From Aquanectria penicillioides (taxonomy: Eukaryota; Ascomycota; Sordariomycetes; Hypocreales; Nectriaceae): a DNA stretch of 64,000 nt. This document shows positions 43,920-56,239 of this stretch, piece by piece (the first letter of the stretch is position 1; each line of letters opens with the position of its first letter). The translations under genes and the position numbers were made by a program. The stretch is taken from positions 3,472,001 to 3,536,000 of the forward strand of contig PYIU01000003.1 of the NCBI GenBank assembly GCA_003415625.1. Direction: 5' to 3'. A model generated the notes under the pieces. That model made no database searches. It was not told where the DNA came from and saw only the letters and a list, made by a program, of their open reading frames with translations.

Positions 43920-44572
43920 GATTCAGTCGTTTCTAGCTCAGTTTAATGCTCGGATCGCAGCGGTAAGTTGGAAGCGTCTAGTTGATCGCGGGGTTCTTCT
44001 TGGTGTGGAGGGGCAGCTAAGATGTGCTTGGAGGAGTCACTATTCCCTGCTATTGACTCAGCTAATGCTTATCTTGCACCAATGATACCATGTAAATCCA
44101 TTAAGTAATCGGGCCACAAGCCACTTTCTCATGGTTGCTCCAGCCACATTTTCGTGTCTGGGGGGTCTTCAGGGAGCAGACGCCACATGCACTAGATGCA
44201 GCTCGAAAGGAGACACATCTTTGGACCAGGGTCGCGTGCGTGCCTTAATTGATCGGCGTCGGACCAGGGTCAAATATCAACAGATTATATTGTGTTTTCA
44301 TGACTTTTGTTACACTCCATCTCGTCAGTACATCTCGGCGACAACAGGCTCTGCCTTGATTTCTCATCCCGATCATGTACATGCGACGATTTCCAACGCC
44401 TGGCATGCCCAGAAAGGCACCTCCAATTAGACCCCACAGGACCTGTAGCCGCGAATTGCCTCCTGGTCCTCCCAAAAACAATGTCATCTTCCGGTCGGAT
44501 AGACGCTCATGACGTGACTTAGCGCCGTCTAATGGAGACAAGATACAAGCTTCGTAAAACAAACAACCCGTC
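43920..44572. other. Intergenic region
   Basis: Promoter of the tRNA synthetase gene and 3' region of the Erv25 gene. No gene is supported. Confidence 0.5.
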
Positions 44573-45395
44573 TTAGATCAGGTGCTTCGATCGGAAGTAG
44601 GCGCGGAGGTACATGATCTGCCAGCCCCAGAGGCCGATCAGCAGCCAGGTGGTGCCGATACCAAACCACTTGACACGGTTGTTGGTGCTCTCGTTGGTGT
44701 CGCGCAGCTTCTGCTCTCGGGCGCGGAGGTACTCCATCTCGGCGACAATCTCGGCGGTGACCTCCTCGATGCGGCGGAGCTCAGCCTCGACGGGCTTGAG
44801 CTTCTCAGTGGCCTGGATGGCGGACCAGTCCTTGGCGTCGGCACCAATGTCGATGTCGAGCTCAACGTGGCGGCTGGGGTTGTTAAGTCGGTGGGCTATG
44901 GGGGAATGAATGTTAGCCAATGTGTACAGGATCCTGCTGGAGATGAATGATGACACGAATTGTAGGGAGGGAAGGACCTCATCGTGTTAGGAAAACGTAC
45001 AACCAGTGAAGACATTCTCGAAGCAGACGTCGAAGGCGGCAGAGGCGTGGGAGGTGAAGACAGTTCTTGACTCTCCAACGACATCCCTGGGACGGCCGTA
45101 CTCGTTGCCAACGGCGTCTCGAATCTGCAAGCTAAGTTAGTATTTTTTTTTTTCGCCTGCTTCAAACTGGCTGGGCGCAACATACGTGAATGTTGACCAT
45201 CATGCCGTCGCCCTTGTATCCATCGACGGTGGCCGTAACAACGACGAGCTCATCCTTGCTGACAAAGTTGCGGACGCATCGCTCCCTCTTGGAGGACTCG
45301 GCCTGGGCAACGAGGTCGAACTTGAGGGCGTTGGCGATGCCGAAGAAGAAGAGGACGCTGCAGAGGCACTGCAGCAGCGAGCGTTGGAGTGCCAT
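44573..45395 (-). CDS. ERV25: p24 family cargo receptor Erv25
   Basis: Erv25 forms p24 complexes in COPII/COPI vesicles and helps sort GPI-anchored and other cargo between ER and Golgi. Three exons on the minus strand: 45395-45186, 45124-45001 and 44895-44573, 218 residues. A signal peptide is at residues 1-22 ([13 protein letters not shown]). The luminal GOLD domain includes ERCVRNFV and FDVCFEN, whose two Cys form the conserved disulphide. A coiled coil follows (about 130-180, [20 protein letters not shown]). One membrane helix ([16 protein letters not shown]) and the short tail [10 protein letters not shown], with Phe-Phe-like and dibasic-type sorting signals, close the protein. The delta subfamily tail identifies Erv25. 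It lies head to head with U1C. Confidence 0.95.
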
Positions 45396-45727
45396 GGTTG
45401 TGCGTGAGGGGAGTCGGCGTGGGAATGGTGTAGCTTGCTTCTCGTGAAGGGGGAGAAGGAAGTCTACAAGCTGGCCAGTGACAAGGGGCCCAATGTCTAA
45501 ACTGAAAGGTGTCCCGGCCGCGCTGCGGACCCACGCGGGTGCGAGCCTATGGCGGCCGTGCGCCAATCACGTAGCGGCTTGGCGCTGGCCTTGTCCAGGC
45601 CATCACGTGTGGGGCTAGCCTTGCCATGGAACTTTTGGACCTTCGCCCAGCCTGAACGTCGCGAACCATCCTCACCACCCGGTGCGACAATCTCGAGAAA
45701 GCCGCCGTCACGCAAATCCCGCCAAAG
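45396..45727. promoter_or_regulatory. Short divergent promoter between ERV25 and U1C
   Basis: The two start codons are 332 bp apart on opposite strands, so both promoters share this stretch. It is GC-rich, and no TATA box is evident. Confidence 0.5.
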
Positions 45728-46606
45728 ATGCCCAAGTGTAAGCCTCACAACCTCACCTTTCCGCATTGTCTTTCCTGTGATCCGCTGCTAACCCTGTCAT
45801 AGTCTTCTGTACGTTCCGATCGAAGCTCTCCTGCCCCCCGCGCCCGCTCGCGTAACATGCCTCTAACCTCTCCGGCCCAGGCGACTACTGCGATGTCTAC
45901 CTCACGCACGACTCCATGAGCGTGCGCAAGGCTCACAACAGCGGTCGAAACCACCTGCGAAATGTAGTTGACTATTACCAGCGTGCGTATCCCCCCTAGC
46001 TGCTTTCTCCTCATGCTCCCATACCTGCGCACAAGCTCGGCGCTAACATTCATTCATCACCAGAAATCGGCCACGAGAAGGCCCAGTCCGTCATTGACTC
46101 CATCACCTCCTCCTACGCTGCCGAGGGCCAGGCCCACGCGAACCCCATGCTCCTTCACAACCAGCCAGGCCACGGCTTCCCTCCACCCTTCCCGTTCCCC
46201 GGCGGTGTTCCTCCACCCTTCCCCGGCATGCCTGGCGCGCCTCCCGGCCAGTTTCCCCAGGGTCTCCCACGTACGTGTATCCTTTCCGTTGCGGGGCTTG
46301 TGTGGTATATCTAACAATTTCGCAGCACCTCCAGGCGGTGGCCGAGGCATGCCTCCCATGCCTCCATTCCCGCCCGGCCCCAACGGCATGCCCCCAATCC
46401 CTCCCAACGGTCTTCCCTTCCCCCCGCCAGGCGGCCTGCCTTTCCCTCCTCCCGGAGCTCCTGGTGCTCCTGGTGCTCCCGGTGCTCCTCCCGCATTCTC
46501 TGGCCTCCCTAACATGCCTCCGCCAGGCCAGTTCCCTCCCGGTTCCGCTCCTCCGGGATTCCCCGCTCCCGGAGCGCCTGGAGCACCTGGTCAGGAAAAG
46601 CGATAA
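45728..46606 (+). CDS. YHC1: U1 small nuclear ribonucleoprotein C
   Basis: U1C stabilises pairing of U1 snRNA with the 5' splice site. Five exons: 45728-45737 (10 nt), 45803-45808 (6 nt), 45881-45982, 46064-46270 and 46326-46606, 201 residues. Only use of the 6-nt exon TCTTCT yields the invariant start [17 protein letters not shown]. The zinc finger ligands are the two Cys of CDYC and the His residues in [12 protein letters not shown]. The conserved helix [20 protein letters not shown] follows. The C-terminal two thirds are Pro/Gly/Met-rich ([13 protein letters not shown]), typical of U1C. It is notable that a 5' splice-site recognition factor itself carries such tiny exons. Confidence 0.95.
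45803..45808 (+). other. 6-nt micro-exon of U1C
   Basis: It is bounded by tcatag on the left and gtacgt on the right. It contributes the last two bases of one Phe codon, a full Phe codon and the first base of the Cys codon, so that MPK-F-F-C-DYC is restored. Skipping it would change the frame at the zinc finger. Confidence 0.85.
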
Positions 46607-47139
46607 GCGTTGACAAAAGTACAATTGGGGACGAATCGGGACTGATTAAAATCTGTAGCATCATGGGCGTACTAGGCGTTCTAAGGTGGAACGAGGCAAA
46701 ATCTCATTTGTAATGTTAAATGAGTAGCCTCTGACAATCATCACTTGGAGATGGGCGTGGAATGAAAGCTATTATCATACTTGGTAGACTGGTAGATTCT
46801 GTCTAAAGATGTTGCATTGTCCATTCAAAAAGTTATCATTGACGATCGCTGCCATAGAAGGCGCGTTAAAAGTATTCGTGGTATCTCGAGGAGCATGGAC
46901 TCATCCTATATATTTTACATAACGCACAATGACTCCCGCCAGCAGCAGAAATGACACGAAGGAAGACCGGCATCCTAGCACATCTCATCATTCAGTCTCC
47001 TCTCCTTCAGTAGCAAATTTCAAATCGCATGTCATTTCGGAAGAGAAAAAAAAAGAATCAGAATAAAAAAAAGTCATTTCCCGTCGCCAAAAATTTCAGT
47101 CGTTAAAGCGTAAACTCGTGTCGATCATAAATCTCCATC
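46607..47139. other. Intergenic region between convergent U1C and the disordered-protein gene
   Basis: AT-rich shared 3' region with A-rich runs near 47045. No gene is supported. Confidence 0.5.
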
Positions 47140-50100
47140 TCATCTAGGTCTCGTAAATGTCTGCAGAAGCAAACTGTTTTGCGTTGAGGGCGTCATGTTG
47201 GGATATGCTCGTTCCGGCAACGACAGATCAGCTGCAGACTCCGATAGCTCGGGATGTCTAAAATCGTTCATTGGGTAGAACTGATCTCGAAGCTTGCTCG
47301 ATCGGATGATCTCCCCGACTCCATCACGAACCTCCTGCGGCCCACTGATCTTCTGGCGAAGTTCCCGAGTTCGCTTCTCACGTCTCTTCTCGCTCAATTT
47401 CCGAGGGAAGTTTTGTAACTCTTCCAGCCTACTTCCAAGAGAGAGCCGGTGTCTTTCCTTGCTGGCGCGCCTGTGAATGCTGCGTTTCCGCCAAAATCGT
47501 CGCCTGCCTTCGCCGTCAGAGACAACCTGGATTTCAGCATCATTTCTGTAGTTTCGTCTCAAGGAGTCGAAACTGGCCCGATGTCGCATCACTCGAAGGT
47601 TCCCGCTAGGAGTTCGTCGGATTGTGCGTCTCTCAGTGCCCTGTCCATCGTCCGAGTAGTAGGACTCTTCGTCACGAGGGGGAAGGATGGCAAAGGTGCG
47701 CTTCATCTTGGCACTAAGCTTTTGGCCAGGCCGGTTGTTGATGGGAGGGTACCTGTACACCTCCTCTTCTTCATCATTCAGATCATGGTGGCAGTTGCCA
47801 TCACAATCCTCGTCCTCGCAGGCACCCAGGGGCCGCCAAAAAGGATGCAGCCTATTCTCTTCTGCGGGATTCTCGTCGGGGTATCCTGGCTCACGTTCAT
47901 GTTCTGGAAAGTTCTTGTCCCGAGATGAGCCCACATAGCTATTGCGTACATGTCGGGAAAGTGACAAGGTCCGAGTCAAAAATCTAGGCCGTCGTGATGT
48001 TGTTGGTGGGTAGTCAATGGAGTGCCGGCGTCGGCGGTTCAGCGCGCGACGGACAATCGACGGGCGACGCGGAGGTTTTTCATTCATCGTTTCGAAATAA
48101 TTGCCCATCTGAATCACCTTTTCGTTGGCCGGTGTCATCCCCGAAGGAGTTGCCGGAATAAAATTGATAGCCGGTGGGTGGTTTGGAGGCTCAGGAGGCG
48201 CTCGAGGATTTCGCAGTGGTGAGTCAACATCGTCAAGGGAGAACAGCGGTTGTGGGGGAGTGACAGGGCCATCCCCGTCCGGGGCTGTCGTCGTGATCTT
48301 AGGTTGCACCATGATCTCGGCTGTGTCGAATTCCTTGGGAGTTTCAAGGGATGACTCCGATGGCTTGGTTGAGTGATCAACCATCAAAACTGATGAGTTT
48401 TGGTGAGGGTACATTTGAACGGCCATCGCCTCCGAAACCTCTAGAGCAGTCCCATTTGTCTCGACTGACGCCATGGAAAATGGTGTTTTTAGAGAGCCAT
48501 AGCTTTTTACATTCAGGAATTCGGAGTGACGATCGCTGCTCAGTCGACGTTGAGCTACGTCCCTTTCGGACTCCATTGATCGAGGTGTACGGGTTATCGA
48601 ATCGTCTGGGAGACGAAGAACAGGTACGTGGCTCTCTCCTTCGGGTTTCTTCAGGAGGGATTCCTGGAGCGCATTGTGTATTCTAATGCTCTCTGCAGTT
48701 AATGAGCCTGACCGAGAGGCGTTGCGGCTAGTCGGAGCCGAAAGAGACGAAGATCGCGTTGGGATGACTGGAGGAAGATCTATGGTTCGCTGATCAGAGC
48801 CGTCGGATTCGGAGTGCGCTCGGCCACGTCGAGATTGTCGTGATGAAGTGGACGGGGCTCGCTTCGCATCCCTAGTATCCTTGACGTCCTTTACCTCCCT
48901 GACTGAAGACCCATCACGAGGCACGGAACCGACACTTGGCGTCCGCCTGCTAGAGCGGGATCGAAGAGAGGGCTCCCTGCTTGGTCGGGACTTGGTAGAC
49001 GACTTCCGGTCGGGAACGACCACGACAGGGATTCCGCCATTCTTCCAAACCTCACGCCTAGCTTTAGTGCTCGAGAGAGTATTCGAGGCTACACTTGAGG
49101 CATAACTATCGAATCTTCCGTCGTCGACTCGTGCCCTAGGGCGCGGCTCTCTTGGAGGTTTGTCTGTTCGAACAGAACTCACTGTAGGGCTTGGCGAAGT
49201 CTCAACGGGTACTCTCAAGGCGACCTGCTTTCGTACATGCCGCAGGGTTCTCTGTCTCTGGGGGGGCTCATCGACCACGAGCATGGCCTCGACAACAGTA
49301 GACACTGTTGACCTTGTCGACTTGGTCGACTTGGTTGACTTGGTCGAGATTGCTGATGCTCGGCGGGGGTCAGAGCTGATGGATGTCACTGTACTTGAAG
49401 GGGCGGTTGATGTTGTGGCACGATCAGAGGTACCTCTTGTCGAAGATACGGTGTCGGGTTTCTTATGCAAGGGCAGTTGTCGCACAGCCGCCTTGGGGGC
49501 CTGTATGGGAGACGCCATCTCAGGATCGACGACGATGGCCGCTTGGGAAATCGGACGCGCCGTGTCAAGAACTTGCGGCCTCTTCTTAATCGTCACCATT
49601 CTCATTAAATTGTTATCCCACTCCTCTTCCACTTCACTAACGGAGCTCCAGTCGCCGTCCAATGGGCTAAAGTCTCCGCCAGAGAGCGAAGCAACGGTAT
49701 CGTCTGGGGGAGCGAGACTGGCTAGGGCCAATCCTAGCCCGTTCAGTGGTTGAGGCCTGGTGTTCCTGCTGTCAGAGATGTGACGGACTGTGGACATGGA
49801 CGTTTTTGTCGCAGCGGATTTCTTTTCTTCGTCTTCTGATGAAAAAGGTTCCTCTCGAGCAGTCCTGAAAGAACCAGAACCAGTGTAAGAACCGGCAGTG
49901 GTAGTCCTTGAGCCACCGTGATCGCCGAGGGCTGGGCGCAGGAACCCTGGGCGGGTGGTGGGATGAGGTGGTGTTACGTCAGGTGTAGGTGGGCTTCTTT
50001 GGTTCGGGGGCGTTGATGGAGGTCGTGGGGAGTATTCCGCGGCGTCTGGAACGAAGCTTCGGCAAAGGAAGGGCTAGAAGGCGGACCAGAGGAGGTGCTG

Positions 50101-50453
50101 GATGACTTGCGAGAGTGCCTTGGCGGGGTAGGTGGCAGATCAGGGCCACTTCCTATCCTCTTCGACTGGTGCTTGAGGGTTCGGGGACTGGATGGCTGGG
50201 CGCTGCGACTCCTACTTGATTCATCCCTTCCAACGGGCCGGGAAGTATCGATGATTAAATCATGCTTTTTCGGTCGTACCGGCGGGTTGTGCATGGGATC
50301 GTGTCCCCTATCGTTGTGGGGACGAGGTAGAACTTTGTGCTTCTTGAACTGTCGCTGCCCCACGAGGCTGGGTTCGACGGGCAGGTCGTAGGCATAGTCG
50401 AAGGGAGCAGCCGTCATGCTGGGCGGAGTGTTGGCCTTTTCAGCTGCAAGCAT
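47140..50453 (-). pseudogene. Long disordered fungal protein of unknown function, one frameshift
   Basis: Two open frames on the minus strand belong together. The first starts at ATG 50453 (MLAAEKANTPPSMTAAPFDY) and runs to a stop at about 49974. The second is open from about 50070, without an ATG until 49797, and continues to 47140. One extra C near 49991-49993 would join KEA to PPTPDVTPPHPTTRPGFL and give about 1104 residues. The protein is Ser/Arg/Pro-rich and mostly disordered. It has short conserved-looking blocks such as WDNNLMRMVTIKKRP, RRPSIVRRALNRRRRHSID and RLHPFWRPLGACEDEDCDG, and a basic C-terminal region (EKRREKRTRELRQK). No catalytic motif or membrane segment is visible. I do not recognise a named family. 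The break is probably a small assembly error. Confidence 0.7.
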
Positions 50454-53400
50454 GCTCAAAGTGTTGGGGGGGGGGGGGCGATGGTCCGCTTAGCAGGCCG
50501 AGTTTGCGACAATGTCGTGGTTGCCGCGGGTGGCCGTGGGCATGCTGGGGGTCGCTTGGTCGGGTCAAGAAGCAAGGCTGGGGAGACTCGACGCAGGGCG
50601 ATGTATGGAGCGAGCAACTGGCGCGAGGGGCTAAGAAGCGATCCGAGACATTCAAACAAGCAAGCGATGGCGTCTGGCGGCGGTAGCAAGGTCTTGGAAC
50701 AACCGGCGACGGGGCGACGGGGCGACGGGGCGACAGGGCGACGTGGATGAGAGCGTGACCTGATACGCTGGGCACAATTATGCCGGAATCACGATGTTGG
50801 TTGATTTGGCGAGCGCAGGGACAGCCAGGACATCGTCGAGAGGGAAACGATGGTGAAAGGCTGGCAGGCTTAAAAAGCCGCGGGTGTTGCAGTGGTAAGG
50901 AACAGATTGAAGCGACGATGGGGTATCAGGCTGAGAAGGGGGAGGGGAAGGACAGGTATTGGTGAGTGGTGGGAGGAGAGACAAGGTTGAGGTAAGATGA
51001 TGTCGAGAGGGAGTTGAATCACGGGCGGATGACGAGAGCCATGGGCCATGGGGAGGTGGAGGCGGCATAAGGAGGCGCTAGGAGCAAATGAGTGTTCCAG
51101 TGGCCTCAGTGGCTTCAGCAGTCTCAGCGGCCCCCAGCAAGGTGCATTTCGCATTCCACAGGTGCATCGCAGCGCACTGCAGTGGCCACCCACCGCAGAC
51201 CCGTAGCCAAGGCGCAGTGGGCACTGGACAGGACTCGCCGCGAATGGTGCAGCGGGCGGTCCAGCAGGTGGTGGCCGAGCAGTGGTGGCCCAGGCCCCAG
51301 TGGTGATCCCAGCGACTGCCCAGTGGGGTTGGGGGATTTCACAGAGACTGACGCAACCCCAGCAGGGGAACCCCTCCTCCACTCCACCACTCCACTCAGA
51401 CAAGGGCGACATCTGGGTCTTGCTTGCATGCGCATGCACTGGATGGGCGCTGGCTGGATGGATGCCTTTCAGCTGCGATGGGACATACGCAGTGTATGTA
51501 GTAGGGGCCCTAGGGGCCGTGGCAACCGGGTTGTATGGTCTCAGGCGACCTGCGTTGTGTTGCGTTGCGTCGAGTTGCGTTGCGCTGCGTTACTAGGTGG
51601 AACAAGCGAGGTGGGAGCCAAATCTTGGTTTCTTGGACAAAGGCAATGGGTCCATTGGCATGCTTCACAGTTCCATAAGATCCTTGGGGCCGGAAGATAC
51701 TTTCTCTGGAACCATTTGCGCAGCAGCTAAACCTGGTGGGGACGGAAAGCGGAGCGCAAAGAGAACAACTGGGATGGCTTGGGATTGGACTGATGTTTCC
51801 TTGTTTTTTCGCCCACGGCGAACGCTGACAGACGGGCTCCTGGCCACATCCATGTTGCAAGGTATGGCTATGCTAAGCGCGCTCGTCCTGATATACCAGC
51901 ACTTTGTCCCTGGTTATTGTGAAGCGAGTTTGTCTTTTCCCCCCGCGAACTTTTCTGGATGGCTAGGCGGGATGCTTGGGGATTTCCGGGTCGTTCCCTG
52001 GACTTGTTTGTATCTTCGAACGACTTGCGACCATGGTGACAAACACAACCCCACTCCAACTTCTGACGTTAGTGACGCAGGTGAGGTGAAAAGAAGCAAA
52101 GGCTGGTTGTGATTGAGTGTGACTGAGTGAACATGGTGATACCCCTCCGGCCTTGGTGCCCCCCCCCCCCCCCCCCTCTTGCCGTCCTATCACTTGAGTT
52201 GTGCTCCCAACTCGTCCCGCGCCTGATCTCGTAGATACATAGGCACAGGGCGAAAGAGAGTGTGTGTGGGAGAGGGCGAGATCGCACCGGGGATTGAGAG
52301 AGAAGGGAAAAATTCGTCTCACCTCGTGCTGCCCAGAGCGGCGCTACATGAATCACCCTAGACCAAAATTCCCGACGAATAGGCCGTGTCGGAGGCGCAA
52401 CCCGGGAGCAAGCCGCTAACAAGACACTGCATTCTGCAGCTCGCTGCAGGCTTGGACACGGCGACAGGCCACTTATAATGCGTATCGCCCTTGCACTCCT
52501 TTGTGACCCTCTTCGTCTTGCAGGCCCATGAACCGAATCAGAGCGGACTGCTGCAGGCCTGCAAGCCATTCAAGACCGCGCGACCAGAGGAGCTTGTAGC
52601 ATGAGATAGGCAGGTCCTTTTTTTTTTTCTCCCTCCCAGTGCGTGGTTTGTCTCTTCTTTCCCCTCCTCCTCCCTGGTGGCTGGTCGAGGCGACGACTAG
52701 ACTTTCACTCTTCGCTTAGTGTCCCCTCCCCGAGCGGGATCTAGCATTCCATCCTCCATCAAGTGGAGTGGATGTGACCGGCCCGCACGGAAGCGGGTTG
52801 TTTTGTGATGCTGATTGATGGTGGATGGTTGAACGTTTGGAGTTGTAACATGACATGAGACATGGAATCTCCTCATGCGTCCTGGATCCCGCCTTGCAGC
52901 CGCTCGACCAGGAGCTGATTTGCTCCGCCCACTATTCTTCTCTCCATTCTCATCACTGGACGGTTGAATCCCTGAGTCCCTGCATCTTGCATCCAGGTTT
53001 TCTTTCTTTCTAGTGTTTGACGTTAGGCTTTGTCACCTTCTGAAATTCATGCGTTAGGATGGAGGGGAAATCCTTTATTTTTATTCGACAGGTCGAATGT
53101 GAGCAAGCGTCAGATTTAGACAAAAGTAACTAACTACCCTTGAAAGCCACCCCAAGTTTTGCATTTGACAAGCCGCTTACCAAGGAGGCAACGGTCGCAC
53201 AGCCCGTCCACTGACAGGAAGTGGAAGGCGAAACAGTCTGATTTTTCTTCCGTCATGTTTCAACTCGCCTGACAGGTTGTATATCTAAACACGGCATCAC
53301 ATCTCCTACTAGCTCGCGACTCGGCAGTGATGTTTGCTTGAACCTTGGAGGCTATTTTTGGTGGGTATTTCCATCCCGCTCCTTTGCGTCACATGGCAAG

Positions 53401-56239
53401 AGTGGCGCAATGACCTGAATGTCGAGTACGTCCTGATCGCCAACCATTTCAATTGCCCGAAGCAATTACTTTTTGGCTGCATCTTTGAAGTTGCACAAAT
53501 GCAGTGGCAGCTGGGGGCCTAATTTCGCTGCCGGGGGTACAGTATTCGTACATCAATCCTAGGTATGAACGAATAATATCAGGGACCAGAGGCATCCGCA
53601 ATTGGAAGGACGCCCTCGATACCCCTCCTTTCGCACTCCCAAGTTCATAATCTTACTTTCAACATCATCGTGATGTTGATCGAGTGCTATTTATTCTCAC
53701 ACAATAACAACAGCAACTGCTATATCTGCCTATCCACACAGCCACCAAACGTCACCGCTTTGTGCACTTTGTGTCATTCATACGCGTTTTCTTCTCGATG
53801 AGATTTTCTTTGGCGTCCACTCGTGCCACATTGCCGCAGCCGAATGGAGCTTGAAATAGGCTGGGGCTCAAGCCACAGGGTAGGCCTTTAGGACACGATG
53901 TTCATTTATCAGGGACGGAGCTTTTGGCCATTGACAGGTTCTGAGCTGGAACCCATGTGATCAATGCACCCTATCTGATCAATGCAGAGTCACCAGCGAA
54001 GCTTGTCTGAGATGTATTTGGGGATAATTTGCCTTGAGTCGGCTGATGGCGTGTCAGATGTCCACATACCGTCAAGATCCATGCAAAGGGTCTATTGGAT
54101 CCGCCTCTATGAAGAACCCGCACCCATCGGACGAGATGCTAGACGACCAAGGCTCGATCCGTCAAAATGTCGGCCGGGGTGCAAAAAGACAGTGGTTTTG
54201 CGATCCAGTCTTATCACGACAACAATGGGTGGTGCGGGGAATGGTTTTCGCTTGGGTGCCGAGATACGAACCCGCCGTTGTCGTATTCGCCCAAAGCGGC
54301 GAACCTTTCAAGCAGCGCACATTGTCACGCCGCTTTTTTGGGTCATGCTTGGATAGTCGACACGCTTAGCCCGACTACCGGGAAGGACCGATTCCGCTCG
54401 AGCGAGTGCTCGCTGGTCTTGTCCCTCAGGTACTTCCTCCTTCTAAGGGATCTGTCACTGTTATAGAGCAGTTGGTGTGCGTGGCGGGCTGAGAGACATG
54501 ACGTCTCATCCGTCTCCTCGAGACACGGTCTCCGTGGAAGCGAAAGGGAGCTGACGACTCCCTTTTTTTTTGTGGAGGTCCCCATGCTATTTAACATTGG
54601 TGAATGCCCAAGACGACTGCAAGGCAGTGCGATGGTTGTGTGGTGGATGGGCGAGGGCGCCCGTTGGAGGGCGGAGCAGATGGTAGGACGATGTGGCTGT
54701 GGCTGGGGAAAGACACCCGGCTGTGTGGTCAATGAGGCTGAAGTCAAGCCACCACACCGGAATTTACGGGGTCGCCTCGCGAGAAACTCTTGGACACCTG
54801 GACTAAGGTTCTCACGCAACGTTGCGCTGGGTGACCACCCAATATCGGGAACGGCTCACCGGCGGCCGTCACTGGGTCCCAGGGAGTAGTGGTATTGCTT
54901 GTTTGGGGCAATGAGGCCCCTCCTAGTGATTACACGAGCGTTGCCTATGGCTGACATTTTACGAATTACGGACAAAAAAAAACAGATGTGTGCGAATCGC
55001 AACGAGCCAAGGGTTGATGGCAGATGATGACGGCCGCCCCTCCTGGGAAGAGGACCGAATATTCCGGTCACCAGTGGTGTCTGCTCCAGTTGACTCATTG
55101 CTCTGTGGACATGGTTATGGATTCATTTCTCCGAAGCCAAAGCGCGTGCTCGACCCACCGGGTCTTTCTACCTTGATCTCGATGACCCTAGACTCAGAGC
55201 ACGGGGTCCATATGCCAAAATTATTCAAGATGAGGTCATCCCGGGCTCAATCCCCGTTGTGCATTCCAGCAAATTCCATCGTGAATCTGGGGACTCATAA
55301 GGCTTGGCGTCAGTGCTGTGGCGAGACAGGCCGAATCGGAGTCCGGCAACACCGGCACATGGCACCAGGTCTAAACTCAAACGGACAAAGTCGTGTACCA
55401 AGAATAGCCCTGTCAAAGTGAGTCGCCGGCCACGCCTCCGTCCGCCCATCAGCACAGCAGAATACGCATTTTTTTCCATGTTTGCGATTTGATGAGGCTC
55501 ATGGCCTTGGTGGCTTTCTGGCAGTGCCCCTGCCGGTCTCAAATCCGACGCACGCCCACCGGTAGTCGGCGCCGCCAACGGCCGACCATTCGCCACGGAC
55601 GACACATCCGTGCACTGTGGCTCAACACAGCCATACCGCAGGAGCCCGAGTTTCTAAATTCCTCCGGAGATGACATACGCGGGAACCAGAACCTGCATGC
55701 AACGTGGGTCTGGGCTTGAAGGTGCACCACCAGTCTAGGAAAGCGACCATCTTTGCGGGAGATAGCGAAGCCCATTATACGATGTCCACCTTTGCCTGTT
55801 TCCCGTTTTGGAACTGGTGGGAGGGTTGGTAGTGGTTGTCAGCAATACGGCAACCCACGCTTGCCCGCCTGGTAACCCGCACCTCGTATCGGTTTCGCCA
55901 TTTCGTCCAGCCACCGAGCCATAGTGTTATCAGCCCTGCAATGCAGTCGGCCGCCATTGGTCTCGATCACCGTTTGAGGGCAACTCTAGGGCCGGCGAGG
56001 ATGTCTAGCTTACCGATCTAAGGCATCCGGAGGCAAGCCCCAGGTGACTGGAATATAAGGTCGACCTTTCCGGGTCTCCAGCCGAATATCCCATCATCTC
56101 AACACACCATCGTCTTTCGTTTAGAATCAGCCCTATCGAGTTCATCGATACCATCGACTTACACGCTCGTTCGTTACACCCAAGACTCAACTTCATATCA
56201 GCAAGGACAACAGCAACGCCAACAGCAAAGCCAACTACA
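50454..56239. other. 5.8-kb gene-poor region
   Basis: No gene is supported on either strand. A G13 run lies at 50466-50478 and a C18 run at 52159-52176. A short patch of tgcgt-type pentamer repeats is at about 51550-51590. Open frames near 51.6, 52.3, 54.2 and 55.4 kb have biased composition but no motif, signal peptide with support, or consistent splicing. The right end is the promoter of the collagen-repeat gene. Confidence 0.45.

Noticed and set aside
54167..54466. Possible small secreted or effector-like frame (SGFAIQSYHDNNGWCGEWF)
   Set aside because: No signal peptide, no splice support and an overlapping equally open frame; left as intergenic.
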